The position numbers and the translations under genes are program-made. A stretch of DNA of 64,000 bases from Nymphaea colorata (taxonomy: Eukaryota > Streptophyta > Magnoliopsida > Nymphaeales > Nymphaeaceae). Location of the stretch: contig NC_045147.1 of the NCBI RefSeq assembly GCF_008831285.2, positions 16,656,854 through 16,720,853 of the forward strand. Reading direction: 5' to 3'. Under the pieces are notes generated by a model. That model ran no database searches. It had not been told where the DNA came from and worked only from the letters and a program-made list of their open reading frames with translations. Positions 22,743-34,352 of the stretch are shown here, in pieces; the first letter of the stretch is position 1; every line of letters begins with the position of its first letter.

Positions 22743-24382
22743 ATCACCTCAGAGTTTTTGGTTGCAAAGCTTTTATGCATGTACCTAAAGAACATAGGAC
22801 CAAACTAGATGATAAAGCTATTCCTCTGATATTTCTTGGTTATGCAGATGATGAATTTGGTTACAGGTTATGGGATCCAAAGAATGACAAAATCTACAGG
22901 AGTCGTGATGTTGTCTTCAGAGAGGATCAGACTATTGAAGATGTCATGGGAGACACGAAGTCAGGTATGAATGCTAGTGGTGTTCATGAGCCAACTTATG
23001 CAGAACCTGAAGAACTATCATCTGAGCATGGTGAGACTAATGAAGATGTAGAGGAAGAAGAAAGAGAGACAGATGAGCAGTATACAGATGGCAGCTCTAT
23101 AGAGACTCAAACTGATTCTGAGCATGAGTTGGAGGGGGAGCTTCCTTCGCATTCAGAGCCAATTGAGGAGCAATTGGGTAGAGGTAAAAGAACACGTATA
23201 CCATCTACTAGATATTCTACTGATGAATATATTATGTTTACTGATAGTGGAGAGCCAAAATGCTATGCAGAGGTGCTAGATGATGTGCATAAAGATGAAT
23301 GGATTAAAGCTATGAAGGATGAGATGAATTCTTTATACAAGAATCACACTTTTGATTTGGTAGAGCTACCAAAAGGTAAGAAAGTGTTGCAGAACAAGTG
23401 GGTCTACAAGCTTAAAAATGAAGGTCAAGGCAAGTTGAGATACAAAGCTCGGTTAGTGGTGAAAGGTTTCAAGCAGGAAAGAGGTATTGATTTTGATGAA
23501 ATTTTTTCTCCTGTTGTTAAAATGTCATCTATCAGGGTAATACTTGGTTTGGTGGCTTGTCTAGACTTGAAGTTGGAGCAGTTAGATGTAAAAACTGCTT
23601 TTCTTCATAGAGATCTAGAGGAAGAAATCTACATGACACAACCAGAAGGTTTTGTGGTTGCTAGGAAGAAACACATGGTTTGTAAGTTGAAGAAAAGCTT
23701 GTATGGACTTAAACAAGCACCTAGACAGTGGTACAAGAAATTTGATGCATTTATGATAAATCAAAAGTATCGCAGGTCAGCTGTAGATCATTGTGTCTAC
23801 ATCAGAGAGTTCTCATCAGGTAGCTTCATTATCTTATTGTTATATGTAGATGACATGCTTATTGTTGGACAGGATTGTCAATTGATTAGCCAATTGAAGA
23901 TCGATATGGGCAAGTTCTTTGATATGAAAGACTTGGGGCCATCACAACAATTGTTAGGCATGAGGATTGCTCGTGATAGGAAGACCAAGAGGTTGTGGTT
24001 ATCACAAGAGAAATACATTGAGAAGGTGCTTAGCAAGTTCAACATGAAAGATGCCAAAACTATAAGTACACCTTTAGCAGCACATTTTAAATTGGAAAAT
24101 GAACAATGTCCTTTTTCAGCAGATGAGAAAGAAAGAATGGAGAATGTTCCATATGTCTCCGCAGTAGGGAGTCTCATGTATGCTATGGTTTGCACACGCC
24201 CAGACTTGGCTTATGCAGTTGGTGTAGTTAGCAGGTTCTTGTCAAATCCAGGCAAGGAGCATTGGGCAGCAGTGAAGTGGATCCTAAGGTATCTGAAAAG
24301 TACTTGTACTTACTGTTTATGTTTGGTGAATCTAATCCAGAGATACAAGGATTTGTTGATGCAGACATGGCAGGTGACTTGA
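22685..24382 (+). pseudogene. Copia integrase C-terminus and reverse transcriptase portion
   Basis: The frame from 22685 carries the end of integrase, an acidic linker, then reverse transcriptase with WVYKLKNEGQG, the DVKTAFLHRDLEEEIYM segment, KKSLYGLKQAPRQW and the catalytic YVDDMLIVG. It ends out of frame shortly after WILRYLKS, where one T appears to be missing from a run near 24324. The ATG at 22685 is probably not a natural start. Confidence 0.93.
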
Positions 24383-24819
24383 ACTCTAGGAAGTCTCTTT
24401 CTGGTTATGTTTTTACTTTTGCAGGGGGAGCTGTATCATGGCAGTCCAGGTTGCAAAAGTGTGTTGCTCTTTCCACTACAGAGGCAGAATATATTGCAGC
24501 AACTGAAGCTTGTAAAGAGTTGTTGTGGATGAAGAGTTTTCTTCATGACATAGGCCTTAGTCAAAAGACCTATGTGTTGCATTGTGATAGTCAAAGCGCT
24601 ATACATTTGGCGAAGAATTCAGCGTTCTACTCAAGGACCAAGTACATTGATGTTAGATATCATTGGATTCGTGATGTGCTTGAGCAGAAATTGATTCAGT
24701 TAGAGAAGATACAGACAGAGAAGAATCCTGCAGATATGATGACGAAGTCTCTACCTAGAGAGAAGCATGACATGTGTAGAGACTTAGTTGGGATGACTGC
24801 CTTTAAGACAGTGTATTAA
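24325..24819 (+). pseudogene. Copia RNase H portion
   Basis: It continues in a third frame with DADMAGD, SLSGYVF, the STTEAEYIA motif, DSQSAIHLAKN and RTKYIDVRYHWIRD, and stops at 24817-24819, about 50 bp before the 3' LTR. It is shifted by one base relative to the reverse transcriptase frame. Confidence 0.93.
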
Positions 24820-24871
24820 TTTTTGTTCATTTTGCAGGTATGATCCCTTTCTTGAGGCTGGAGGGGGAGTT

Positions 24872-25551
24872 TGTTGGGTCGGGTCCAGCCTCAAAAGAGG
24901 ACCCGACCCGGCCCGTCACTTAAGTGACGGGCGGGTGAAGGAGAAGGCACCCGATGGTGCCCCTCCCTCTCACGACGCCTCACACGTCTCTCTCTCTTGT
25001 TATTTCTTTTGGGGAAAAAGAGAAGGGACCTTGTGGCTGCTCATAGAGGAGAAGGAGAGGAGAAAGGCAAGGAGGAGAAGAAGGAGAAATCGCAGCAAGG
25101 TGCGTGGGTCGATTGGCACGCCAAGAAGAAAGAGGAAAGACAAAGAAGAAAGAGAAAATGAAGGGAGTCTTCATTGGGTGATTTCTTTCTTGAATCTTTG
25201 GGGCTCTTTCTTTCATTCGTATAAGAGATTGTTATTGCTCTCTTGAGTTCACTGTTTTTCTTAAAACAGTAGAGATATTGTTGCTCGTGTATTTGGCTCC
25301 CTTTCTTGATATATAAAAAGTCTCTCTTGCCCGTGGTTTTTTACCCCATTATTGGGGGTTTTTCCACGTAAATTGGTGTCTCCTTTTTCTTGCATCTCTA
25401 GCATATATTTTGATATATATTGCTGCAACATTGGTGTTGGAATCTCGATCTTATGCACGTTGCCCTGTAATTCCGTTTTTCAGCAGTTTGTGGTGGTTTG
25501 CCCTATTTTATTGTTGTTGAAGCATTCTTGTTGGGGGACACGACTATAACA
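24872..25551 (+). repeat. 3' LTR of the copia element
   Basis: It is 680 bp long and nearly identical to 19971-20651, with the same terminal dinucleotides and U3 palindromes. It is preceded by the polypurine tract GGCTGGAGGGGGAG. Confidence 0.95.
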
Positions 25552-26496
25552 GAATCGACGGTTCTTGACAGACAAAACTCTGAATCATCAACTTCAAGTC
25601 GTCCATTGTGTCGAACGTCACAGGCATTACTCGCCTCCTCTTGTTGACTCTCTGGTTCATTCTGTTGCTCGGGGAAGATGTGGATGCAGCAGGGGGGCAC
25701 AAAGGCAATGAGGAACGTCATCCACTGAAGATGGGGATGAAACAACAGAGTTAAGCCTCTTGGACCCCAAAGCCGATTCATGTTAGTCATCAGAGTTGCA
25801 GGTGGAAATGGCCTTATGTGATGCCTCGATTTCTACTTCTCATGACTCTTGGGCCTCCTCAGAATAACATGGTATAGAAGCGCGCAACTTGGATGGTCCA
25901 ACATGGTCTGAACTATTTTCATGATCTTTTGTTTCAGAAACAGAGGCTTCATGGGAAATTTTTGCTTCCACTCCCATCGACTGAGAGTGGTGACTAGAAC
26001 AATCGGTTCCAGAATCAGGCAAAGAAGATGATCCAACATCATTCAAACTTGAAACAGCACAATTTTCCTCTGGTTCCGAGAGGACAGTTCTTCTGTCAGA
26101 ATCCTCTGGTTCTAAGCACGACTTACAGATGTTTTTCAGCCCGACAGAACTCGAACTAGAAGCAGCAAATGCAGAAACATCAAAAGTCGTGACTCACTCT
26201 CTCGGATAACACGGTCCCGTTGCAGGAGTCCCCTGTTTCCGGAGCTGCCGACTTGCAGTCTGAGGAAGAAACTCCATAACTAGAAGCAGACGAAGTAGGA
26301 AGGTGAATCGACACTTTATGATCGCGGTCGTCCGATGCCAATTGTGGGGTTACCGTATGAGAATTATTTGCATCTCGACCATTCGAACCAATGGCGCCAT
26401 TGCCAACTTTGCGCACATGACAAGGCACAGCAGGAGTTGAGTCGTCGGAACGACGATCACGCGGCTTTCTTGGAGGAGGGGTCGCCTGATTTGCGT
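25552..26496 (-). pseudogene. XLG pseudogene, part 2: 5' portion of exon 1
   Basis: This resumes the XLG exon 1 homology split by the copia insertion and corresponds to about 44230-45168 of the intact gene. Lesions include a 2-bp loss in the codons matching DDSEVDDSE, a deletion around 25705 and a deletion of roughly 15 bp near 26180. The first 98 or so codons and the promoter are absent. Some frames stay open for 60-90 codons. Confidence 0.9.
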
Positions 26497-26619
26497 AAAA
26501 AGGGCAAGCTAAACAGACACCAAGGGTTCAGGAACATCTGAGCAACATCATATGCGTCACCTGCCCGGATGTTGCTCTTGTCAGGCGACCCCTCCTCCAA
26601 GAAAGCCGCGTGATCGTCG
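26451..26619. repeat. 39-bp perfect foldback of XLG sequence
   Basis: The stretch 26451-26489 (minus-orientation XLG exon 1) is repeated perfectly inverted at 26581-26619 around a 91-bp loop. The loop itself has a smaller inverted pair GAGCAACATC / GATGTTGCTC. This marks the breakpoint where XLG homology ends. Confidence 0.9.
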
Positions 26620-26622
26620 CTC

Positions 26623-27270
26623 TGAAGGTGCGCATTAGTGTTTGTCAGTCATTGGTTCCATACCCATGGTCGTTTGCCCTTCATTTTTTTTTTTCCCAGT
26701 TTTTTGGCACGACCATAGGTAACCTCATCCACCATTAGCGCCTTCAACAAAGTTCAGTTAATCCTATGAATGATGCCAGTTGCTGCAACGGCCTCTCATG
26801 GGCCCAATAAACCTCTCCTACCCAGCATGATAATTTTCCTTCACAGCCGATATAAACAGCACAGCTTGCCCTAGGAAGGACGTTAGTAACCCAAATCATG
26901 TTTCTCCAGCTCTCTTTCTCTTTACGACTAGGAACGCTAACATCAGAGTTTTACAATCTATGTTCGCCTGGTTACTCCATCTGAGACTGAGAGTGTGTCA
27001 TGTTGGTCATCTACCAGAAAAAATAGGGCTAATCTATGGTATGCTCATACTAATCGAGGCTAAGAGCTCCTGCTACAGTCACGGTTCCATCAACAAAATT
27101 GAAACAAGGATGGTCAACACCAATCGACTCAGCAATTATCTACTTTGTATATTTGCATATGAAAATGTGGGGTAGTTTGACCACGACGTTATTGAAAGAA
27201 AAGAATTCAAGGGCAAGAAGGTTCTATTAGTGGGCTTCGGATCTCAAATCTGACTCTCATTTGAAATCCC
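26623..27270. other. Intergenic, nothing recognised
   Basis: Mixed composition, with short frames only. Confidence 0.4.
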
Positions 27271-27274
27271 TTTT

Positions 27275-28005
27275 AGTTGGGATGGTCCATGGACTCATGC
27301 TCCAAGACACCAATCCCATACGCACTAGAAGACCCTCGCAATGTTGAGAGCTACGTTCATAAAGGAACGAGAGAAGGTGGTTTGTTGCTACTGCTGCTGT
27401 TGAGTCAAGAGCAGCTCCATGTTCATCATGCATCCCTTTCTCATGTTCCTTGTGTGCTGTCATGTTTGCTCTTCCGCTACCCTGCCTCGTTCGTATAAAT
27501 TTGGACCGATCTAGGTCTGTTCCTTCTCCCAAATCCAATCAAGTGTTCACCATATAAACAGAAGATCATCAGCTAATCATTTCTGAACATTGTCAACTAA
27601 GAAGCTAATACTAGTTAACCAGCAAAAAGTAAAGCAAACCAACCCTGGATCTCTAGAGGTCAGCCGAGAGACGAACTATCATCGATAACAAGTTGATGAT
27701 GTTGGACTCAGACTGCAGCTGCTGGATTGCTTGTTCCTCAACGTTTTGGGAGAGGAAGAAGTAGGCAAGGAGGAGAATAGGGCCGGTCATGGCTGCCTGA
27801 ATGTTGTTCAGATATTCTTTAAGACTTGGTGTCTGTTTAGCGCACAGTGCCATCTTGCCTCAACCAAGTAAGCTCTGCACACACTCGTCCACTGCCCAAG
27901 AGTAGAGTAGAAGAGAGCAAGTCAATTAGAGATGTGAAGATGTCCTCAACGGTGGCCATCAAGTAGGAGACCCTGGCGAGTTGCATCATGTATTGTGAGA
28001 ACTAT
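27275..28005 (-). pseudogene. Terpene synthase pseudogene, 3' exons
   Basis: Read on the minus strand, an exon at about 27653-27915 gives VCRAYLVEARW, a frameshift near 27838, then LKEYLNNIQAAMTGPILLLA and IVRLSADL. This is the penultimate-exon region that in active class I terpene synthases continues into the NSE/DTE metal-binding motif. After a short intron, PRSVQIYTNEAG and then FMNVALNIARVF follow (27290-27520), with several stops, including one in a poly-Gln stretch shared with the copy at 12521. Upstream sequence to 28254 has an open frame I could not assign. Active homologues cyclise prenyl diphosphates; this copy is dead. Confidence 0.7.
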
Positions 28006-28648
28006 GGCTCATGCATCTTCCCCACTGCCATGAAGTCATAGTTCCGTATACTTGGCTAGAAGACCGCCTTTGAGCAGCAGACCTATCTCAGCCCTAGGCT
28101 CACATCTCACAAGGGTGGTGCTCCATGGCTTGAACTCAACCTTGGTACTAGAAACAAGCTTGGGGGAAGTAACCAAAGGAGTGGAAAGGAAGGCAAGATG
28201 AGCAGTCATTAGAACTAGTGTGTGTATTTGTTGTTGAATGCTGAATGCTTTCAATGCCTCTCGGATGACTTAGCTCAGGAATGCTGCATCCGAGTGTACA
28301 TTGCGTGTCTATAATGGTTAGATAATTTTAATAAAGAAATATGGTGTTTGTGTAAACTAATGTTTATATGTAAATGAAATGCATTAAACTATGATACTTG
28401 CCTAAACCATAATTATTTTGTGCTTTTATTTTCTTTGCATAGAAATAAAATACATTCTTTCTTCACATTTTTTATATGCATTTGTAATCATCCCAAATTT
28501 TTTCAAAATGCTATGTTCTTTTATCCAAACACAAAACCCAAATTTAAACTATTTAAATCCAAAATTCAATTCTTAAATCTAAATCAAATCCAAATTAAAT
28601 ATAAATCAAGCATTTCAAACTCAAAATCAAAGATTAAGTTCAAAACAA
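28006..28648. other. Intergenic, one unassigned open frame
   Basis: A minus-strand frame at 28036-28254 (MKAFSIQQQIHTLVLMTAHL) abuts the terpene synthase remnant but matches nothing I know. 28320-28640 is very AT-rich. Confidence 0.35.
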
Positions 28649-30586
28649 CTTTCTTTTTCTTCATGTGTTCCTGATGAGGGGTGTTTGCACGGCCCAGTTG
28701 CTTCTCATTTTAAGACAGCTGTTATTGAGCTAAACCTTTTTTTTTTTTTATCTCATTCAAGATTCAACCATTGTTCGTCATCAACATCTAAAAGTCAGTT
28801 AGATATATAAAACAAAAACCATATAACACCACAGATATGATATGAAAGTACATCTGAACAATTGCAGCAAAGTAGATGCCTCAGGCCAAAACATAGCAGA
28901 GTAGGAATTGAATATCAAAGGATCAGAACAAGCAAGAGGAAGAGGAGGAGCAGAAGAAGGATGGAGAATCTAACAGTTCACTGTGGGGGCAATGCTAGCG
29001 ACCTTCACGAGGGGTTTGGTAACAAGAACACCGTGTTCTCTGGAGTCCAGTGTTTGATTAATATATTTCGATAAAAACCGACCCATTCATATAGCACTGC
29101 CTTCCAAAGAATGCAGCATTTATGTCACCAAACACCCCTTAATTAATATGCCTTTTTGGTCGACCAAATTCCGTTCAAATTTTTACTTAGACCAGAGAGC
29201 CTGTTCATGAATTCTTACGTGGAAATAAACTCAAAAATAAATGCTGTTCTTGATCTTGCAAGAAACTTGATTCGATTTTTTGTTTTATTTTATTTACTTT
29301 TGGGTGCTCTTCCATGATGCAGCCTCTTTAATTTGCTGGAAATCCTTATATATAACCATAATCAGGTAAGGATATAGGCATTTTTTTCATCTATAAATTA
29401 CCCATGAATTATTTACAAGCAAGGCACGCAGTGCGCCTTCGTGAAAATATTTTCCCTTCGTATCAATGAGAGCTGTAGTACTCCTGCTTTACGGAGGGGC
29501 GTGTTTGCATGTCTAGAACATCGGATTCGAGGTGATTTAATATTGTAGGATCTCAAAGTCCGTGAGTTACAAGAAGGATTTCGGCTTAGAAATAACATGA
29601 ATTAAACCCCTCCCGGCCCCCTCGGACAAGTTATCCTTCATCCGTCAAGTCTCTTTACTGGGACTTTAAATCCCCGGCTCTAAATTCTGCAGCCAGACCT
29701 GTGGAATAATCTGAGGCTGTTTTAAATCTGCCGTTTGACAAATTGGGGGGTAATGGTCGTAGTTCCAAACTCTGGACTCTGGAGTTCGACAAATTGGGAA
29801 GTGGGATCATATATCTCAAGTGATGATGCCTAATTCTACATCTGGTTAAACAAAACGCCTCCATTTAGCCCACAACTTTGCGTGCACGTCACTCCTACCG
29901 ACCACATTTTGCAAGACCAAAAGGTCTCTCACACCGTTTGGTTCCTAACTTTCTGCAGCCAAATTTGAAAGATTAAAATAAAAAATGCAGAATCAAACAA
30001 GCAAATAAAATAAACAACCAACCACCGTGCATGAAAAGTCCAGCAGCATGTGTCAGAGAATTTTTTCCTCCAGGTAACGATCAATCAGCTTGTAATATTA
30101 ATTTATTCATCAAACAGTACCCGAGAGCTGAAGAATGTTTTCCAAACACAGTCGATTTCGTTCTGCTACCATTATTAATATTACTTTAATGCATTAATTA
30201 ACGCAGGTTTGACTGCCATCACGATCGTCAATAGAATCAGTGCCCACACTGGTTGGACATTTACGAGTGATCACTTAAAAAAAATGAATATTCGAGAGCC
30301 CCGGAACCTGCCGTGCTAAAGCTACCCACCACAAGTTCTTTTCTTTTTTGAGAATTTTTTCTTTTCCCTCGTCACATGTTTCCTTCTCACTCTAATCACT
30401 CGTTCGATTCCCATGGGCGTCAATTTTCGGACCTGAAATTTCGTTGCTTCTTCCATCTCATAATTGTAATATGTAGGATTGAAATCTTATACAACGACAA
30501 AAACATGGCAACCTTATACACACACACATACAATATTCAACAATAAGTATTTGTCTTTATATTAAATCTTTATGACAATTTGTTTC

Positions 30587-33260
30587 ATGTGATGTTATCA
30601 CCCTAAATTTTTTAAAAAAGGGAGCTATTAAAATTTTGGGTCCATGATTTCTAAAATGAATTTTAAACCCAAGTTTAGATCCAAATCAAGTATTTCAAAC
30701 CCAAAAGAATTCGAACATGTTTTCAAACATTTTTCAAGCGCAAGAACGCGTCGGCGAGCGATTGAACCAAAATTGGATTTGAGACGAGTCTCGAGTGACT
30801 CAAAACGAAGTCGGCCACCCATTTTCAACAAACAAACCTTTTTTACATTTTAAATAAAAAATATTTATAATTTCTATACAAATATCATTTTTATATTATT
30901 AGATTTTATTTGATTTGATTTAAAAAAATGAATGAAAAAGCTCGCATGTGCGAACGTTGTGCGCGCTTGAGCGCAACAATGCTGTCGCGTGCGCAAGCAC
31001 ACGTCGCGCCCACGGTAGCGACCCTTCACACGTGTAGGTTTCATCTTTTTTTTTAAAAAAAAAAAACGAACCGTAGGGTTGTTTTTGAGACATTTTGAGT
31101 GGACATTGGCCCTCCCTACACTTCAAAAATGAATCTTCATGCCTAATGGCCAATCATATCCATTTTCAAACCATTTCTTTTTCAAAATAATTCAAAATTC
31201 GTATAAAAATAGTGTCAAATTCAAAAAATTTGAATTTTGAGTCTTTGCTCCCAAAACTCTCTATAAATACTCATATTTTCCCTATCTTGAGCAATGAGTG
31301 AGCCCTTGGAGAGATTCTAGCAATTTTTACTTGAGGACTTAGGGCCCGTTTGACGGGCAGGAAATCTCCTGTTCACCAAGAAAAAAAATTCAAATTTTTA
31401 AAAATTTTTCCTCCTCATCAAACTAGGGAAGAAAAATGTAACCGTTGCCATCCTTTCCGGAAATATATTTCCGGAAATTTCTTTCCACCCAAAGGGGTGG
31501 AAAAAATTTTCCGGAAATAAAAAAATGACCGTTGGGCTTCTCCGTCACTCTTCACAGTAGCGCCTCAGCCTCCTCTTCTCCCATCCGCAGGACCGCAGCA
31601 GCTCTTCTACCATAGGAACGGCATCTCTCCGCGGCTTCGACCATTTGTAAAAGGAAGACGGTAATGAAGCCGGAGACGACAGCCTCAGCTTCTTGGTTTT
31701 CGGCGACCCATAGTCATGACAAAGGGTTTCAATGCCAAGGGTTAGAGAAAGAGAGAAAGCGACTAAGAGATAGACAAAGAGACAGAAATATAACTAGAAA
31801 TCGCCGGCGTTTATTGCGACCATCGGCCGTTGGTTTTTCCGGTGATAAAGAAAAATAAAACCTAAAACAAATAGAAATAGATAAAAAACGCCTCATCTCG
31901 CTACCATTTCGTCAATCGCTGGTGGTTGTCGACAGCCATTTCTTCCGTCGCCATTCCCGAACTGTCAATCGCCTCCAGCCACAGTTGGTCGGTCTCCAGC
32001 CACAAATCGATGCCGGCAGGTGAAGAAAGAAAAGACGACGCTGAGAAATGAAACAGAAGAAAAAAATGTCGATCCCCTCTTACAAAAACGTCGTTCCCCT
32101 TTTACAAAATTTTTTTACTTCAGCCCCAGTTACTTTTCTTTATTTTCATTTTTATCCAGCATCCTTTACCAAAATTAGTTAGATGCACCATGTTTTTAGT
32201 AAAAATTCTAAACTAACTACTGTCATGCTGTTTGGAGGGCATGCATTCTTGAACAGTGAAAATGCATAGACACATTCACACAATAAGCGGAAAAAAATTT
32301 CCAATCCATCAAACTAAGAAATAAGTTTCAAGGAAATTTTTTTCTCATTCATCACACACACATCAAAATGAGAATCGAAAAAAATTTTCTCATTCCTTTT
32401 TTCCAAGAAATATATTTCTAAAAATATATTTCCAATTCCAGATTTCCAAGTCATCAAACGGCCCCTTAGAGTTTTCTTAACTCTCTTCCTCTATTTCCCT
32501 CTTCCTTTTTCATTCTCACTCTCTCTCCTTCTTCAACTTGGAGCAAGCTTCATCAAGCAACAACTCTTCAAGGGAGCACGAAGTTCTTGGAGGCTTCATC
32601 TTTAACATCTTAGACCTTAAGATCACTCAAAAGAGAGGGTTCATTTCCAATATCATTCACATTCGATGTATGTATTCTTCCTCTCATTTTCATCTTTTTT
32701 TTTTCCTCTTGCCACCTCCCTATGGCCGTGTAAGAAAGCTGAAATGATTTCCTATCTGGAATCAAAAACTACTCTTGAGTGCACCGGGAGCATGGGCAAG
32801 ACGGAATAAATTTCATTTCTTCATTTATCTCCAAAAATATACTTGCTATATTATTTTTATTCATCATTCCTGCTTAAAATGATTCTCATGCATGATATTC
32901 TAATCTCTCCTTAATCAATGAGCAAATGCACGGTGAGAATTAGTATCTATGGTTGAGATTTCTTTTTTGTGATTTTGAAGTTGGGACTTGTCCAACCCAA
33001 GAAAAACCCTTACTAAAATGTACAAGTTAATATGCATTTTCATGTCATTCTCACATTTAGTTTCTTTTATAATCACCCGATTAAGAACCCTAACGAGTGT
33101 CACGTTATATTGCTTGTTTTTCTTCCATACCCAACGGTGGAAGAAATATATCTCTTGTGACAAACTAAATAAAAACATTCTATGTTTGTATAAATCATAT
33201 TTTCCAAAACATTTTCAAAAGAAACCTTCTAATGCGGCCTTAGAGACATAGCTTAAACTC
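30587..33260 (+). mobile_element. Possible solo LTR of a gypsy-type element, interrupted
   Basis: Homology with copy A breaks exactly at TTTGTTTCA|TGTGATGTTATC (30587). The sequence that follows has features of a large LTR: TG start, CACCCTAAATTTT near the start, and a TATA-like CTATAAATACTC at about 31261. A pyrimidine-rich leader with CTTCAAGGGAGCACGAAGTT lies near 32570. A Harbinger-like element sits inside it. No internal domain, second LTR or target duplication was found, so the class is a guess. Confidence 0.3.
31342..32465. mobile_element. Harbinger-like non-autonomous DNA transposon
   Basis: TTA occurs on both sides (31339-31341 and 32466-32468). The termini GGGCCCGTTTGA and, inverted, GGGGCCGTTTGA start an imperfect TIR of about 28 bp that continues to GGAAATCT on both sides. 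The interior (about 31550-32060) is GC-richer and partly open (31664-31858, 64 codons), possibly captured genic DNA. No transposase was seen. Confidence 0.7.
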
Positions 33261-33288
33261 TTGCATGAGTCAAGCTCCCCTCCGGCCC

Positions 33289-33602
33289 ACATCAAACTTG
33301 AAGTCGGTTGTTTTCATTTCTTGATTTTTATTCTCATGAAGACATATACGTATATACGTGTTATATACATATACGTCTACATAAATACATTTTTTTATCT
33401 TTCTCTCTTTATGATTGAACATATGTTCTTTTTTTTTAAACTCTCGCATACGTGTATATATATAACATATGTTCAATCATAAAGAGAGAAAAATAAAGAA
33501 ATGTATTCATGTAGACGTATATGTATATAACACGTATATACATATATGTCTTCATGAGAATAAAAATCAAGAAATGAAAACAACCGACTTCAATTTTGAT
33601 GT
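33289..33602. mobile_element. Foldback MITE, 139-bp arms
   Basis: The arms 33289-33427 and 33464-33602 are inverted repeats of equal length with no indels and few mismatches, around a 36-bp loop. The ends read ACATCAAACTTGAAGTCGG and its near-complement. The mirror-image reading frames on the two strands are a by-product. An RNA from it would be a miRNA-like hairpin. Confidence 0.85.
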
Positions 33603-33640
33603 ATATATATATATATGTGTGTGTGTGTGTATGTGTGTAT
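33601..33640. repeat. (AT)n(GT)n microsatellite
   Basis: A compound dinucleotide run directly follows the foldback MITE. Confidence 0.8.
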
Positions 33641-34261
33641 CTTTCATTTTAAAATTTCTCTCTCTATTTCTAAAATGATCTTCTCTTCTCTACTTGAACT
33701 AAATATCATTCGTAAGCTTTCATATATGTATACGAATATGTATCTCTCTCTTTTAAAATATTTGATTTTATGATTTTCTAGATCTCTTTCTCTCTTTCTT
33801 TCTCTAGTTTCCCATAGAATTTACTTCTCCCTTTTGCCTAGACGAAAAAAGTTCTTGTACATCGTCCATATGTGCAAAAACTACAAGATATATCCAAAAA
33901 TTATGCCTCCACCTTTCTGTTGATCTAAGTGATTGAACAGAGGTGTCCTGTAGCAGTGACAGTATGTTTGATTTCTTGTTCGGCGTTTGAATGGAACACC
34001 AGCACTATTGAATAAACCAAGCAAGTGCAATTCAAGAAACGCTGGTGTGTTGAATTAAACTTTTTTCTCAAGAGAAGGTATATCTTTCTTTGTTTCCTTT
34101 TCTCTTTTTGGTGAATGGCAGCGCACGTGATGTCTTATTTTTGGGGAGAGATACCCTCAAGAAACTTAAACTTTTTCTTTGTTTTTCTTTAGCCTTAGCC
34201 TTTGGTGGGAAGCAGGACACCTGTCAACTAAGTGTCGCATGCACATGCTCATCATTTGCAG

Positions 34262-34352
34262 TCCAATGAAGCTTTTACCGTTTATAGGAATTGAACTGGC
34301 AACCGGCCCCTTCCCTGTTCTGTCAATTCGCCCAACTACGACATGCCCCTTG
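34262..34352 (-). repeat. tRNA-derived SINE-like unit
   Basis: Partner of 5692-5782. On the minus strand it starts GCCTCAAGGGGCATGTCGTA and has the B-box-like CAGTTCAATTCC. It is inherited with the duplication. Confidence 0.45.

Larger units (their letters stand above)
19971..25551 (+). mobile_element. Ty1/copia LTR retrotransposon, complete structure
   Basis: It is bounded by a 5-bp direct repeat GAATC (19966-19970 and 25552-25556). LTRs start TGTTGG and end ATAACA. A primer-binding site TGGTATCAGA (20655-20664), complementary to initiator-tRNA-Met, follows the 5' LTR, and a polypurine tract (about 24855-24870) precedes the 3' LTR. Domains run in copia order: gag with zinc knuckle, protease, integrase, reverse transcriptase, RNase H. 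The two LTRs differ at about a dozen sites by eye, so insertion is recent. It lies inside the XLG pseudogene. The coding frame is broken twice (22583-22742 and about 24324), so this copy is not autonomous as it stands. Confidence 0.97.

Noticed and set aside
33270..33678. Open frames at 33270-33476 (-) and 33469-33678 (+) that encode similar peptides
   Set aside because: They are mirror images produced by the foldback MITE, not two related genes.
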